Numbered from the stretch's first letter, positions 1-12,206 are shown. The stretch: DNA of 64,000 nucleotides from Chromatium okenii (GCF_016583745.1 NZ_NRRQ01000012.1:21978-85977), one strand, 5' to 3'. A program made the numbers and translations. The notes: generated by a model not told the origin, from the sequence alone.

Positions 1-246
1 GTGACGCAGGCACAGAAACGGGCAACTGAAATCGTTGAGGAAGCGAAGGATGATGCTCGCGCTGAGGGTGGTCGTTTGGTCGCAGCCGCGCAGGCTGAGA
101 TTGAGCGCGAAACCAATCGCGCCCGCGAAGAATTGCGGGAGCGGGTTGCAGCATTGGCAATCGCGGCTGCCGAAAAAATTCTGCATAAAGAGATCGATGT
201 CGATACACACCGGTCGCTCGTCGATACTTTCGCCAAGCAGCTCTAG
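1..246 (+). CDS. atpF: F0F1 ATP synthase subunit b, C-terminal part
   Basis: This is the last 81 codons of the b subunit, the peripheral stalk that links the membrane F0 sector to F1. The gene is cut by the left edge of the window, so the N-terminal membrane anchor and true start are missing. What remains is a charged, alanine-rich helix (KRATEIVEEAKDDARAEG at the start) ending in the usual short segment that contacts the delta subunit (HRSLVDTFAKQL). It is followed after 9 bases by atpH, in the standard bacterial atp order, so identification rests on both sequence character and position. Confidence 0.93.
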   Translation: MTQAQKRATEIVEEAKDDARAEGGRLVAAAQAEIERETNRAREELRERVAALAIAAAEKILHKEIDVDTHRSLVDTFAKQL

Positions 247-255
247 GGGTATTTC

Positions 256-795
256 ATGGCCGGAGATATGACCACCATCGCCCGTCCCTATGCTGAAGCA
301 GTGTTCGAGCGTGCCAAGGACGTCGGGGAAGTTGACGCTTGGTCACAGGCGTTGGAACTGCTGGCGTTGGTGACGACCGATCCCGACCTCACTGCCCAAA
401 TTGGCAATCCTAGCCTGCCGCGTGAGCGGGTTCGTGATCTCATCCTTGAGGTCTGCGGGGCGCAACTGCCTGCTGAAGTAGCAAATCTCGTGCGGTTGTT
501 GTCACACAATGCCCGCTTAACGGCTCTGCCGGAGATTGCGCGTCTGTTTGAAGTGCGCCGGATCGCCGATCAGGGGGTGCGTCATGTGCAGGTGCGCAGT
601 GCTTTCGAGGTTAGCGCCGAAGAACAGGCAACCCTCGCTACGGCGCTGGCACGTCGCCTCGGCGGTCGCGTGGAGCTGACGGTCGAGACGGACAGCGCGT
701 TGATCGGCGGGATTGAAGTCCGCGCTGGCGATCTTGTGTTCGACGACTCGATTCGCGGCAAGATCAAGCAATTGGCTAACGCTTTGCAATTCTGA
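256..795 (+). CDS. atpH: F0F1 ATP synthase subunit delta
   Basis: Delta subunit (179 aa), which caps the F1 alpha3beta3 head and joins it to the b-subunit stalk. The N-terminus carries the family pattern [12 protein letters not shown], and the C-terminus the typical [23 protein letters not shown] motif (about residues 150-170). A second ATG at 268 (MTTIARPY) would also give a normal start. I kept 256 because it leaves only 9 bases after atpF. The gene ends 13 bases before atpA, consistent with one polycistronic message. Confidence 0.95.
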   Translation: MAGDMTTIARPYAEAVFERAKDVGEVDAWSQALELLALVTTDPDLTAQIGNPSLPRERVRDLILEVCGAQLPAEVANLVRLLSHNARLTALPEIARLFEVRRIADQGVRHVQVRSAFEVSAEEQATLATALARRLGGRVELTVETDSALIGGIEVRAGDLVFDDSIRGKIKQLANALQF

Positions 796-808
796 ACTGG
801 ACACCGTC

Positions 809-2350
809 ATGCAACTGAATCCATCCGAGATCAGCGATCTCATTAAACAGAAGATCGAAAATTTCGACCTTCAGACCGAAGCCCGGACTGAGGGCACCAT
901 CGTCAGCTTGACCGACGGCATTGTCCGTATTCATGGGTTATCTGACGCTAAGTATTATGAAATGTTGGAATTTCCGGGCGACGCCTTTGGTTTGGCGTTG
1001 AATCTGGAGCGTGATTCCGTCGGCGCGGTGATTCTCGGCGACTATACGCATCTGTCCGAAGGTGACTGGGTGCGCTGCACTGGGCGCGTGTTGGAAGTGC
1101 CGGTTGGTGAAGGGTTGCTGGGGCGGGTCGTGGATTCGCTCGGTAATCCGATTGACGGCAAGGGGCCGATTAACGCGGCTGGCACGTCGCCAATTGAAAA
1201 GGTCGCGCCGGGCGTTATTGCGCGGCAATCGGTTGATGAGCCGGTGCAAACGGGTTTGAAAGCCATCGACGCGATGGTGCCGGTTGGTCGTGGTCAGCGT
1301 GAGTTGATTATTGGCGACCGCCAGACCGGTAAAACGGCGGTGGCGATTGACGCGATCATCAATCAGAAAGGCACGGGCGTTAAGTGCATTTACGTTGCCA
1401 TTGGGCAGAAAAATTCCTCGATTGCGGCGCTGGTGCGCAAGCTCGAAGAACACGATGCGATGGCGCATACCATCATTGTGGCGGCGGCGGCGGCGGAATC
1501 TGCGGCAATGCAGTTCATCGCGCCTTATGTCGGCTGCACGATGGGCGAGTATTTCCGCGATAAGGGCGAAGATGCGCTGATCGTGTATGACGATTTGACC
1601 AAGCAAGCGTGGGCGTATCGTCAGGTGTCGTTGTTGCTGCGGCGGCCACCGGGTCGGGAAGCCTATCCCGGCGACGTGTTTTATCTGCATTCGCGATTGC
1701 TGGAACGCGCAGCGCGGGTCAATCCGAACTATGTGGCACAGGCGACTGGCGGCAAGGTAACGGGTAAAACCGGTTCGTTGACGGCGCTGCCGATCATTGA
1801 AACCCAAGCGGGTGACGTGTCGGCATTCGTGCCCACCAACGTGATTTCGATCACTGACGGGCAGATTTTCTTGGAAACCGATCTGTTTAATGCTGGCATC
1901 CGTCCGGCAATTAACGCCGGTCTGTCAGTGTCGCGGGTCGGCGGCGCGGCGCAAACCAAGATCATTAAGAAGCTCGGCGGCGGCATTCGTTTGGCGCTGG
2001 CGCAGTACCGTGAATTGGCGGCCTTTTCGCAGTTTGCTTCTGATTTGGATGAGGCAACGCGCAAGCAGTTGCAACGCGGTGAGCGCGTCACTGAGTTGAT
2101 GAAACAAACGCAGTATTCGCCGATGAGCGTGGGACAGATGGCGATTTCGCTGTTTGCCGCTAACGAAGGCTATCTCGACGACGTGGATGTGAAAAAGGTC
2201 GTTGATTTTGAGCGGGCGCTGCAGAGTTATATCAAATCAGCGCAGGCGGAATTGCTTGCGAAGATTGACGCCACTGGCGATTTCAACGATGCCATTCAGG
2301 GTGCGATGCACACTGCGATCAAGACTTTTAAGGCGAATAACACCTGGTAA
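809..2350 (+). CDS. atpA: F0F1 ATP synthase subunit alpha
   Basis: Alpha subunit of F1 (513 aa, the same length as E. coli AtpA), a non-catalytic nucleotide-binding subunit of the alpha3beta3 hexamer. It starts [19 protein letters not shown], shows the P-loop GDRQTGKTA near residue 170, and has the alpha-type region [20 protein letters not shown]. The frame is open further upstream, but that part overlaps atpH and looks nothing like the family, so the ATG at 809 is the start. The intergenic space to atpG (141 bases) is unusually long for an atp operon and holds an inverted-repeat element. Confidence 0.97.
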   Translation: MQLNPSEISDLIKQKIENFDLQTEARTEGTIVSLTDGIVRIHGLSDAKYYEMLEFPGDAFGLALNLERDSVGAVILGDYTHLSEGDWVRCTGRVLEVPVGEGLLGRVVDSLGNPIDGKGPINAAGTSPIEKVAPGVIARQSVDEPVQTGLKAIDAMVPVGRGQRELIIGDRQTGKTAVAIDAIINQKGTGVKCIYVAIGQKNSSIAALVRKLEEHDAMAHTIIVAAAAAESAAMQFIAPYVGCTMGEYFRDKGEDALIVYDDLTKQAWAYRQVSLLLRRPPGREAYPGDVFYLHSRLLERAARVNPNYVAQATGGKVTGKTGSLTALPIIETQAGDVSAFVPTNVISITDGQIFLETDLFNAGIRPAINAGLSVSRVGGAAQTKIIKKLGGGIRLALAQYRELAAFSQFASDLDEATRKQLQRGERVTELMKQTQYSPMSVGQMAISLFAANEGYLDDVDVKKVVDFERALQSYIKSAQAELLAKIDATGDFNDAIQGAMHTAIKTFKANNTW

Positions 2351-2375
2351 GCCCGATCTCACCAATCCCCCCCTG

Positions 2376-2427
2376 CCCCCCTTTTCCAAAGGGGGGCGCA
2401 ACATCTCCCCCCTTTGGAAAAGGGGGG
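2376..2427. repeat. Perfect 21-bp inverted repeat between atpA and atpG
   Basis: Two 21-base arms (2376-2396 and 2407-2427) are exact reverse complements separated by 10 bases. Each arm is itself a near-palindrome of the form CCCCCCTTTTCCAAAGGGGGG or its complement. The similarity continues outward with C-rich flanks on the left and G-rich flanks on the right. Related single palindromes occur at 13468-13487 and 25287-25310, so this is a dispersed REP/MITE-like element. Its position inside an essential operon suggests it is tolerated or tunes the atpA/atpG message. I see no coding capacity in it. Confidence 0.85.
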
Positions 2428-2491
2428 TTGGGTGGATTTGATGGTCCAAATACAACAAGGATTGAAACCAACAAGGGTTGAAACAAACCAT

Positions 2492-4794
<2,303 letters not shown>

Positions 4795-4806
4795 GGAGAA
4801 TCTCCG

Positions 4807-5232
4807 ATGGCAACGACCATGCGCGTTGATATTGTCAGTGCTGAGGGTGCGATCCACTCTGGGCCTGCCACGATGGTGTATGCAACCGCTCAACTGGGTG
4901 AGGTGGGCATTGCGCCGCGTCACACCGCGTTTATCAGTCGGCTCAAACCCGGCGATGTGCGGGTAGAAAACGAACATGGTGAGCAGGAGCATTTTTATGT
5001 CTCCGGCGGCATGTTGGAAGTGCAGCCCAGTGTGGTGACGGTGCTTGCTGATACCGCGATTCGTGCCCGCGATCTTGATGAAGCGGCGGCGATGGAAGCC
5101 AAGCGGCGAGCCGAAGATACGCTCGCGGGTCAGGTGGCGAAATTTGAATATGCCAAGGCGCAGGTTGAATTGGCCGAAGCAATTGCGCAACTGCGAGCAA
5201 TTGAAAAATTGCGCAAAATGAAAGGGCGTTAG
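4807..5232 (+). CDS. atpC: F0F1 ATP synthase subunit epsilon
   Basis: Epsilon subunit (141 aa), part of the rotor and a regulator of ATP hydrolysis. It has the N-terminal beta-sandwich (VDIVSAEGAIHSGPATMVYA, then GEVGIAPRHTAFIS) and the C-terminal helical hairpin rich in Ala, Glu and Lys. A strong Shine-Dalgarno AAGGAG precedes the ATG by 8 bases. It is the last gene of the atp operon and is followed by a clear intrinsic terminator. Confidence 0.96.
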   Translation: MATTMRVDIVSAEGAIHSGPATMVYATAQLGEVGIAPRHTAFISRLKPGDVRVENEHGEQEHFYVSGGMLEVQPSVVTVLADTAIRARDLDEAAAMEAKRRAEDTLAGQVAKFEYAKAQVELAEAIAQLRAIEKLRKMKGR

Positions 5233-5273
5233 TGTGCTGTTGTTTTAGCAGCGACCATGCGTTTTTTCCTCTC

Positions 5274-5309
5274 AACGCTCCTCGTTATCGTGACGGGAGC
5301 GTTTTTTTT
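5274..5309 (+). terminator. Intrinsic terminator of the atp operon
   Basis: AACGCTCC (5274-5281) pairs with GGGAGCGTT (5295-5303), and the run of T continues to 5309. It sits 42 bases after the atpC stop codon and just before the next gene. Confidence 0.9.
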
Positions 5310-5324
5310 CGTGGAGATTGAAGT

Positions 5325-5825
5325 GTGAGCGCAACAGCACCCTGCGTCAGCGCCGGTAAACTGGTCGCGTTGACCTACAGCATCACCGATGTCAACGGCG
5401 CGGTTTTGGAACAAACCGATTTGCCCGTCACCTACATTCACGGCGGCGCAACGGAATTGATCGGCGGCATGGATGCAGCGATTGCCGGCAAGTGCGTGGG
5501 GGACGCGGTGACATTGCAACTGCCGCCAGAGCACGGTTTTGGCGCACACGATCCCGCGCTCACGTTCACCGACGATCTGGACAATGTGCCGCCAGAATTC
5601 CGCTTTATCGGCGCAGAAGTGCCGATGCAGAATGAATCCGGCGCGACGCGCACCTTCGTCGTTTCCGCCATCGCCGACGGCAAGTTGACGGTCGATGGCA
5701 ATCACCCGCTCGCCGGCAAAGCGTTGGTCGTGCATCTGCGCATTCACGCAGTGCGCGAGCCAACTCCAGAAGAATTCGCTGCTGCATCAAGCGGTTGCGC
5801 CTTACCTGCTGGCAGTTTTCACTGA
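5325..5825 (+). CDS. SlyD-like FKBP-type peptidyl-prolyl isomerase
   Basis: Predicted cytoplasmic FKBP-family prolyl isomerase/chaperone (166 aa). The N-terminal half (KLVALTYSITDVNGAVLEQT, then YIHGGATELIGGMDAAIAGK) is the split FKBP fold. The middle is the inserted IF-like chaperone region, and the C-terminal strand contains DGNHPLAGKALVVHLRI, the typical SlyD ending of the domain. The His-rich metal-binding tail of E. coli SlyD is absent. It starts with GTG, 8 bases after a GGAG. It lies between the atp terminator and glmU, with only 18 bases to glmU, so it probably shares a transcript with it. Confidence 0.85.
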   Translation: MSATAPCVSAGKLVALTYSITDVNGAVLEQTDLPVTYIHGGATELIGGMDAAIAGKCVGDAVTLQLPPEHGFGAHDPALTFTDDLDNVPPEFRFIGAEVPMQNESGATRTFVVSAIADGKLTVDGNHPLAGKALVVHLRIHAVREPTPEEFAAASSGCALPAGSFH

Positions 5826-5843
5826 ACTATTTGAGATTTCACC

Positions 5844-7217
5844 ATGACTCTCGGCGTTGTCATTCTCGCCGCCGGACGCGGCACCCGCATGTGTTCCGAT
5901 CTTCCCAAAGTGCTCCATCCGCTCGCCGGGCAACCGTTGCTGGCGCACGTTCTGAATGCCGCGACCACGCTGGATGCTGCGCAACAGGTGGTGGTGTTTG
6001 GACACGGCGGGGCGCAGGTGCCAGCGGCGTTCGCCGAGCGCGATTGCATTTGGGTGGAGCAAGCCGAGCAGCGCGGCACCGGTCACGCGCTGATGCTGGC
6101 ATTACCGGCGCTGCTGCCAGCGGTGACGCAGGTGCTGGTGCTGTACGGCGATGTGCCGCTGATCACGCCCGCCACCTTGCGCCGTTTGGTCGCCAGCAAT
6201 GCCAACACCGGCTTGGCGCTGTTGACCGCCGAGGTCTGCAATCCCAGTGGTTATGGTCGCATCGTCCGCGATCACACCGGACGACTGCTGCGCATCGTGG
6301 AGGACAAGGACGCGAGCGTGGCGGAGCGGGATATTCAAGAAATCAACACCGGCTTTTTGGTCGCAGAACGGACGCAATTGGCGGCGTGGCTGGCGCAAAT
6401 CGGCACCAATAACGCGCAGGGCGAATACTATTTGACCGACATCGTGGCGCTCGCAGCGCAAGACGGCGTAGCGATTGCCAGCACCCGTCCGGGCTGTTTG
6501 ACGGAAGTCACCGGCGTCAATGATCGCGTGCAATTATCTGAATTAGAAAGGTTTTATCAACGCATCGCTGCGGAAAATTTGATGCGGGCGGGAGTGACGT
6601 TGGTAGACCCAGCGCGTTTTGATCTGCGCGGTGCGCTTCATGCCGAGCGCGATGTCCACTTGGACATCAACGTCATCATTGAAGGCGAGGTGTGGCTGGG
6701 CAGCGGAGTGCGGGTCGGCGCAAATTGCGTGTTAAAAGACTGTCGCATCGGCGCGGGCACCGAGATTTTTCCCAACTGTGTGCTCGATGGCGCGACTGTC
6801 GGAGCCAACGCCCGCATCGGCCCCTTTGCGCGGCTGCGCCCGGCGGCGCTGTTGGCGGATGACACCCACGTCGGCAATTTCGTCGAGATCAAAAAAACCA
6901 CGCTGGGGCGCGGCAGCAAGGCGAACCATTTAACGTATTTGGGCGATGCCGACATTGGCGCGGGCGTCAACATCGGTGCGGGGACGATCACCTGCAACTA
7001 TGACGGCGTGAACAAATCGCTCACCCAGATTGGCGATGACGCCTTTATTGGCTCCAACACCGCGTTGGTGGCACCGGTCAGCGTCGGTGCTGGCGCGACG
7101 ATTGGCGCGGGTTCAGTGATTACGCGCTCGGCACCCGCCGCGCAATTGACGCTGGCTCGCACGCGCCAAACCACGCTTGCCGGTTGGCAACGTCCACAAA
7201 AACCCACCAATAAATAA
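5844..7217 (+). CDS. glmU: Bifunctional UDP-GlcNAc pyrophosphorylase / glucosamine-1-phosphate N-acetyltransferase
   Basis: Makes UDP-N-acetylglucosamine for peptidoglycan and lipopolysaccharide (457 aa, normal length). The N-terminal uridyltransferase has the signature LAAGRGTRMCSDLPKVLHPL. The C-terminal part, from about residue 250, is a left-handed beta-helix with hexapeptide repeats (IGAGTEIFPNCVL, IGPFARLRP, NIGAGTITCNYDG). glmU close to the atp operon is the arrangement known from E. coli and Pseudomonas. Confidence 0.97.
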   Translation: MTLGVVILAAGRGTRMCSDLPKVLHPLAGQPLLAHVLNAATTLDAAQQVVVFGHGGAQVPAAFAERDCIWVEQAEQRGTGHALMLALPALLPAVTQVLVLYGDVPLITPATLRRLVASNANTGLALLTAEVCNPSGYGRIVRDHTGRLLRIVEDKDASVAERDIQEINTGFLVAERTQLAAWLAQIGTNNAQGEYYLTDIVALAAQDGVAIASTRPGCLTEVTGVNDRVQLSELERFYQRIAAENLMRAGVTLVDPARFDLRGALHAERDVHLDINVIIEGEVWLGSGVRVGANCVLKDCRIGAGTEIFPNCVLDGATVGANARIGPFARLRPAALLADDTHVGNFVEIKKTTLGRGSKANHLTYLGDADIGAGVNIGAGTITCNYDGVNKSLTQIGDDAFIGSNTALVAPVSVGAGATIGAGSVITRSAPAAQLTLARTRQTTLAGWQRPQKPTNK

Positions 7218-7249
7218 CCGTTAGTTTTAATTGCAGCAACTGCTATTCA

Positions 7250-7288
7250 ATGCCGAATGAAGCATCGCACTTCATTCGGCATTTTTTA
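7250..7288. terminator. Bidirectional terminator between glmU and glgP
   Basis: A 13-bp perfect stem, ATGCCGAATGAAG (7250-7262) with CTTCATTCGGCAT (7270-7282), is followed by a T run on the plus strand. It lies between the convergent ends of glmU and glgP. Confidence 0.88.
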
Positions 7289-7293
7289 TTACG

Positions 7294-9780
7294 CTACACC
7301 GCAACTGGTGCGACCTGCCAAATCTGCTGTGCGTATTCAGCAATCGCCCGATCTGAAGAAAACTTGCCCATTCTAGCGACATTCAAAATCGCCATACGAT
7401 CCCAATTAGAAGCGTCACGATATGCGGCACTCACGCGCTCTTGGCAAGTTAAATACGCCCGATAATCCGCCAATACCATAAAGGGATCATGGTTCACTAA
7501 ATGATCGGTTAAAGGACGGAATAACGCCGAATCACCATGTGAAAATACCCCCGAATTGATGAGATCAATATCCGCCTTCAATTCTGGATCATTCTGATAA
7601 ACTTCCCACGGATGATAACCAGCGGCTTGTTTCCGCTGCACTTCGTCGGCAGTCATACCGAATAAAAAGAAATTCTCCGCACCAACTTCTTCTCGAATTT
7701 CCACATTAGCACCGTCTAACGTGCCAATGGTGAGCGCCCCATTCATAGAAAACTTCATATTGCCGGTGCCAGAAGCCTCTTTACCCGCCAATGAAATCTG
7801 CTCAGATAAATCGGCGGCTGGATATAAACGTTGCCCATTCTTCACATTAAAATCTGGCATAAACGCTACACGAATCCGCCCCTCAATTTGGGGATCGTGA
7901 TTGATAACCTCTGCCACTGCGTTAATCAATTTAATAATCAGCTTGGCGAGATAATACCCCGGTGCTGCCTTACCGCCAAAAATAAAGGCGCGAGGCACTA
8001 CTTCTATATTCGGCTCTTGCTTTATCCGCTGATACAGACGAATGATATGCAGCACATTGAGATGTTGACGTTTGTATTCATGTAAACGTTTCGCTTGCAC
8101 ATCAAATAAGGCTTGCGGATCAAGCTGAATACCAGTTTGCAGCAATAACCACTGCGCAAAGTCACACTTTGCCGCAGTTTTTACATTACGCCAACGCTGT
8201 TGAAAAGCGGGATCAGTAGCATACGGTTCTAATTGTCGGAGCAGCGTTAAATCTTGAATCCAATCATCACTACCGCACACTTCAGTAATTAACTCTGCCA
8301 AACGCGGATTACTCACCACAATAAAACGACGCGGTGAAACACCATTCGTGACGTTGTGAAACTTCTCCGGCCATAACTCATAAAAATCTTTCAATAACGT
8401 CGTTTTCACCAATTCCGAATGAAGTGCAGCTACGCCATTCACTGCTTGACTACCAACGACTGCTAAATTCGCCATCCGCACCCGCCGTTGTTCACCTTCC
8501 GCAATCAACGACATGCGTGCGATTCGTTCTTCATCATGCAAAAACCGTGTGCGTACTTCATCAAGAAATTGCTGATTGATGGCATAGATCATTTCTAAAT
8601 GACGCGGCAATAACCGCTCAAATAACTGCACCGGCCAAGTTTCCAAGGCTTCAGGTAAGAGCGTGTGATTGGTATAAGAAAAGGTGTTGCGCGTGATATT
8701 CCACGCCGCTTCCCAATTCATATCATGCACATCAATTAACAATCGCAGCAATTCTGCTACTGCTAATGCCGGATGGGTGTCATTTAATTGCGCCGCAAAC
8801 TTTTGCGCAAACGAATCAAGTGCGCCCACCGTGTGTAAATGCAAGCGAATCATATCTTGAATTGAACAGGACACAAAAAAGAATTGCTGTTTTAAGCGCA
8901 ATTCTTTACCAATCTCCGGTTCATCATTCGGATAAAGCACCTTGGAAATGGTCTCGGCTTCAATTTTTGCGTGTACTGCGCCGTAATAATCACCAACATT
9001 AAAGGCTTGAAAATCAAAAGACTGTGATGCTTCTGCTTTCCATAGACGCAATAAATTAACGTTGCCAACGCCATAACCCAGAATTGGCGTGTCATACGCA
9101 ACGCCATTGATTTCTTGCGCTGGAATCCAGCGGCGGCGCAGTGTGCCATTCGCATGGCGATACTGTTCGGTATAACCACCGTAATTCACAGGAAAACAAA
9201 TTTTAGGGCGGGGAATTTCCCAAGGATTGCCATTGCGCAACCATGTATCGCTCTTTTCAACCTGCCAGCCATTTTCAATCCGTTGATCGAAAATACCGAA
9301 TTCATAGCGAATGCCATAACCAATTGCTGGAATACACAACGTTGCCAATGAGTCCATAAAACACGCTGCCAATCGCCCTAAACCACCATTTCCTAATCCC
9401 GGCTCCTCCTCCTCTTCTAAAATGGTAGCAAAATCCAATTCCAAATCTGCTGCGGATTCCTGCGCAATTTTGGTAATGCCTAGATTAACCAAGTTATTCG
9501 CTAAGTGCGGCCCGAGTAAAAATTCCGCTGATAAATAACACACCGTGCGAGCATGATTCGTTTTGAAAGCCTGCGCGGATTTTACCCAGCGTGCTAATAA
9601 GCGATCACGCACTGTATAAGCGGCGGCCATATACAAATCATGGGGCGTTGCCACTTCACGGAAGCGCCCTTGAATATAAAAAAGATTATCAATGTAGGCT
9701 TGTTTTAACGCCGCTTTAGACATTCCAGTGCGGGTATGTTCACGGTCTGGAGCGAGTAATTCAGTCGCTGAAATTATCAC
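7294..9780 (-). CDS. glgP: Glycogen/starch (alpha-glucan) phosphorylase
   Basis: Pyridoxal-phosphate enzyme that releases glucose 1-phosphate from alpha-1,4-glucans (828 aa, usual family length). The PLP signature EASGTGNMKFSMNGALTIGT is intact, with the cofactor lysine at residue 676. The N-terminal glycine-rich region ends EPGLGNGGLGRLAACFMDS, as expected. Base use here is visibly more A+T-rich than in the atp and glmU genes. No other glycogen gene (glgA/B/C) is nearby, so it is a stand-alone glucan-degrading gene. malP cannot be fully excluded by sequence alone. Confidence 0.94.
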   Translation of the reverse strand: MIISATELLAPDREHTRTGMSKAALKQAYIDNLFYIQGRFREVATPHDLYMAAAYTVRDRLLARWVKSAQAFKTNHARTVCYLSAEFLLGPHLANNLVNLGITKIAQESAADLELDFATILEEEEEPGLGNGGLGRLAACFMDSLATLCIPAIGYGIRYEFGIFDQRIENGWQVEKSDTWLRNGNPWEIPRPKICFPVNYGGYTEQYRHANGTLRRRWIPAQEINGVAYDTPILGYGVGNVNLLRLWKAEASQSFDFQAFNVGDYYGAVHAKIEAETISKVLYPNDEPEIGKELRLKQQFFFVSCSIQDMIRLHLHTVGALDSFAQKFAAQLNDTHPALAVAELLRLLIDVHDMNWEAAWNITRNTFSYTNHTLLPEALETWPVQLFERLLPRHLEMIYAINQQFLDEVRTRFLHDEERIARMSLIAEGEQRRVRMANLAVVGSQAVNGVAALHSELVKTTLLKDFYELWPEKFHNVTNGVSPRRFIVVSNPRLAELITEVCGSDDWIQDLTLLRQLEPYATDPAFQQRWRNVKTAAKCDFAQWLLLQTGIQLDPQALFDVQAKRLHEYKRQHLNVLHIIRLYQRIKQEPNIEVVPRAFIFGGKAAPGYYLAKLIIKLINAVAEVINHDPQIEGRIRVAFMPDFNVKNGQRLYPAADLSEQISLAGKEASGTGNMKFSMNGALTIGTLDGANVEIREEVGAENFFLFGMTADEVQRKQAAGYHPWEVYQNDPELKADIDLINSGVFSHGDSALFRPLTDHLVNHDPFMVLADYRAYLTCQERVSAAYRDASNWDRMAILNVARMGKFSSDRAIAEYAQQIWQVAPVAV

Positions 9781-9811
9781 AGTGAATCCTCTAAAACTGT
9801 CATTAAGCTAT

Positions 9812-9846
9812 TAAAAAATGCCCGGTAAGCAGCAGCTTCCGGGCAA
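9812..9846 (-). terminator. Intrinsic terminator for the DUF475 gene (minus strand)
   Basis: TGCCCGG (9819-9825) pairs with CCGGGCA (9839-9845). Read on the minus strand the stem is followed by TTTTTT. It lies 33 bases beyond the stop codon of the minus-strand gene that ends at 9879. Confidence 0.8.
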
Positions 9847-9878
9847 GTGCGGTCAACGCATCACATCACCAACCATAC

Positions 9879-10913
9879 CTATTTAACTGCCTGTAGTTTT
9901 TTATAGCGCATTGAAGAAACCAACGCAAAGGCAATAAAGGCAACTCCAATTAGTCCGGTAATGACTTCGGGAATGTGCATCACAATACTGGCTAACATGA
10001 TGCCTGCTAAAGCGCCAATTGCCCAATGTGCGCCGTGTTCTAAAAAGACGTATTCATCTAGGGTGCCTTTATTCACTAAATACACCGTTAATGACCGCAC
10101 AAACATTGCCCCAATTGCTAAACCCAACATAATAATAACAACATCACGGGTAATGGCAAAAGCACCAATCACACCATCAAATGAGAATGAAGCATCCAGT
10201 ATCTCTAAATAGAGAAAACCAGCAATGCCAGAACGCTTGGCAGTTTCTACCATTGCCGCGCCTTCTTCTTCATTTTCAAACAGACTATCAAGGCTGCTCA
10301 CTGCAACATATAAAATGACGCCACCGACGCCAGCGACTAATAATGAAATCTGCTGCGCTGGTTCTAATGGTAAGAATGCTTGCAATAAAAATAGAATTAC
10401 CAATGCAATCATTACCTCAATGGCGTCGAGTTTACCAAGCCGCGATAAGCGTTCTTCAATTGCGCCCAGCCAATGCAATTCTTTTTCCGCATTCATCATA
10501 AAATAGAGAAATACCAGCAACAGGAACATGCCACCAAAAGCAGAAATCCCAACATGGCTATCCGTGAGATATTTAGCGTATTGTTCAGGCTGTTGCAGCG
10601 CCATTGCAGTCACTTCAATCATCCCTTGTCCTGATGCAATTGCAACAATCACAATTGGAAATAACAGCCGCATTCCAAACACCGCAATCAAAATACCAAC
10701 TGTTAAGAAAATTTGTTGCCATTTAGCATCCATTTCCTTGAGCACTGAGGCATTCACAACTGCGTTATCAAACGACAAGCTGACTTCCATAACACCGAGA
10801 ATTAACACCAGAAATACTGCCGCTAAACCACCCGCTGGCGTTTGCTGCCCCCAATAAAAAGCAGTCACCACACAAATGATGGTGACTAAAATCGAATAAC
10901 CAAATGTTTTCAT
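9879..10913 (-). CDS. DUF475 / TerC-like integral membrane protein
   Basis: A polytopic inner-membrane protein (344 aa) with about nine hydrophobic segments. It has the paired acidic motifs of the TerC/DUF475 superfamily: GVMEVSLSFDNAVVNASVL early and LEILDASFSFDGVIGAFAIT in the second half. The two repeated halves with Glu/Asp inside membrane helices suggest metal-ion handling, possibly manganese or tellurite-linked as in TerC proteins. That function is inference. I chose the ATG at 10913 (MKTFGYSIL) because GGAGTG lies just upstream on the minus strand. Confidence 0.82.
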   Translation of the reverse strand: MKTFGYSILVTIICVVTAFYWGQQTPAGGLAAVFLVLILGVMEVSLSFDNAVVNASVLKEMDAKWQQIFLTVGILIAVFGMRLLFPIVIVAIASGQGMIEVTAMALQQPEQYAKYLTDSHVGISAFGGMFLLLVFLYFMMNAEKELHWLGAIEERLSRLGKLDAIEVMIALVILFLLQAFLPLEPAQQISLLVAGVGGVILYVAVSSLDSLFENEEEGAAMVETAKRSGIAGFLYLEILDASFSFDGVIGAFAITRDVVIIMLGLAIGAMFVRSLTVYLVNKGTLDEYVFLEHGAHWAIGALAGIMLASIVMHIPEVITGLIGVAFIAFALVSSMRYKKLQAVK

Positions 10914-10944
10914 TGAACACTCCAAATTAAAACTGCAACATGTA

Positions 10945-10978
10945 CTGAAATGCTGGCAAATTGATGCCAGCATTTCAG
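10945..10978 (-). terminator. 14-bp perfect hairpin downstream of argG
   Basis: CTGAAATGCTGGCA (10945-10958) pairs perfectly with TGCCAGCATTTCAG (10965-10978) over a 6-base loop. It lies right after the argG stop codon. No real T run follows, so it may be an mRNA-stabilising 3' hairpin or a weak terminator. Confidence 0.6.
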
Positions 10979-10985
10979 CCATCAC

Positions 10986-12206
10986 TTAACTGTGTTGGCG
11001 ACCAGCAACGCGCAACCGTAACGCATTCAAACGAATAAACCCGGTGGCATCTTTTTGATCGTAAGCACCCGCGTCTTCTTCAAAGGTAGCAATTGAAGCG
11101 TCAAATAAGCTATTGGTTGCAGATTTGCGCCCCACCACCAATACATTACCTTTATACAGCTTTAAGCGCACCTCGCCATTGACCACTGCTTGCGTCTGAT
11201 CAATTGCCGCCTGCAGCATATATCGTTCTGGAGCAAACCAATAGCCGTTATAAACCAAACTCGCATAGCGTGGCATCAATTCATCTTTCAAATGCGCAGC
11301 TTCACGATCCAAGGTCAACGATTCCATAGCGCGATGTGCTTTTAATAGAATCGTACCGCCGGGCGTTTCATAACAACCGCGTGATTTCATACCCACATAA
11401 CGGTTCTCAACGATGTCAGCGCGACCAATACCATGCGCCCCGCCAATCCGATTTAATTCCGCCAACAATGCGGCTGGACTCAAGCGTTCTCCATTCAATG
11501 CGACGACATCGCCACCTTCAAACGTTAATTCAATGTTCAATGGTTGTTCGGGCGCTTGTTCGGGTGCCACTGACCACCGCCACATCTCAGCACTGGGTTC
11601 GACCCAAGGGTCTTCGAGATCATAGCCTTCGTATGAAATGTGTAATAAATTGGCATCCATTGAATACGGCGATTTCGTACCATCGCGTTTCATTTCAACC
11701 GCAATACCGCGACTGGCGGCATATTCCATTAACTTTTCCCGCGACAACAAATCCCATTCCCGCCAAGGCGCAATGATTTTAATCTCAGGATTCAGTGCAT
11801 ACGCAGTCAATTCAAACCGCACCTGATCGTTGCCTTTACCCGTTGCACCATGTGCAATTGCATCTGCGCCCGTCGCTGCCGCAATCTCAATTAAGCGTTT
11901 CGCAATTAACGGCCGCGCAATTGAAGTGCCGAGCAGATATTCACCTTCATAAATCGCATTCGCACGAAACATCGGAAAAACGAAATCACGCACGAATTCT
12001 TCACGCAAATCGTCAATATAAATTTCTGTCACTCCCGCCGCAGTCGCTTTAGCGCGAGCGGGTTCTAATTCTTCACCCTGACCAATATCGGCAGTGAAAG
12101 TTACCACTTCACAACCGTATTCTTCTTGCAGCCATTTCAAAATCACCGACGTATCCAAACCGCCGGAATACGCTAACACGACCTTTTTGATTGCGCTGTG
12201 CGCCAT
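10986..12206 (-). CDS. argG: Argininosuccinate synthase
   Basis: Joins citrulline and aspartate with ATP hydrolysis in arginine biosynthesis (406 aa). The N-terminal ATP-PP loop [19 protein letters not shown] is diagnostic. [14 protein letters not shown] and [20 protein letters not shown] are also typical of the family. The ATG at 12206 (MAHSAIKK) is the family start, and the reading frame upstream of it is unrelated. It is divergent from lptF across 144 bases. Confidence 0.97.
   Translation of the reverse strand: MAHSAIKKVVLAYSGGLDTSVILKWLQEEYGCEVVTFTADIGQGEELEPARAKATAAGVTEIYIDDLREEFVRDFVFPMFRANAIYEGEYLLGTSIARPLIAKRLIEIAAATGADAIAHGATGKGNDQVRFELTAYALNPEIKIIAPWREWDLLSREKLMEYAASRGIAVEMKRDGTKSPYSMDANLLHISYEGYDLEDPWVEPSAEMWRWSVAPEQAPEQPLNIELTFEGGDVVALNGERLSPAALLAELNRIGGAHGIGRADIVENRYVGMKSRGCYETPGGTILLKAHRAMESLTLDREAAHLKDELMPRYASLVYNGYWFAPERYMLQAAIDQTQAVVNGEVRLKLYKGNVLVVGRKSATNSLFDASIATFEEDAGAYDQKDATGFIRLNALRLRVAGRQHS

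Noticed and set aside
938..1807. Long open frame antisense to atpA
   Set aside because: It lies wholly opposite a confident atpA with family-conserved sequence, is rich in Arg, His and Gln as shadows of GC-rich codons are, and matches no family.
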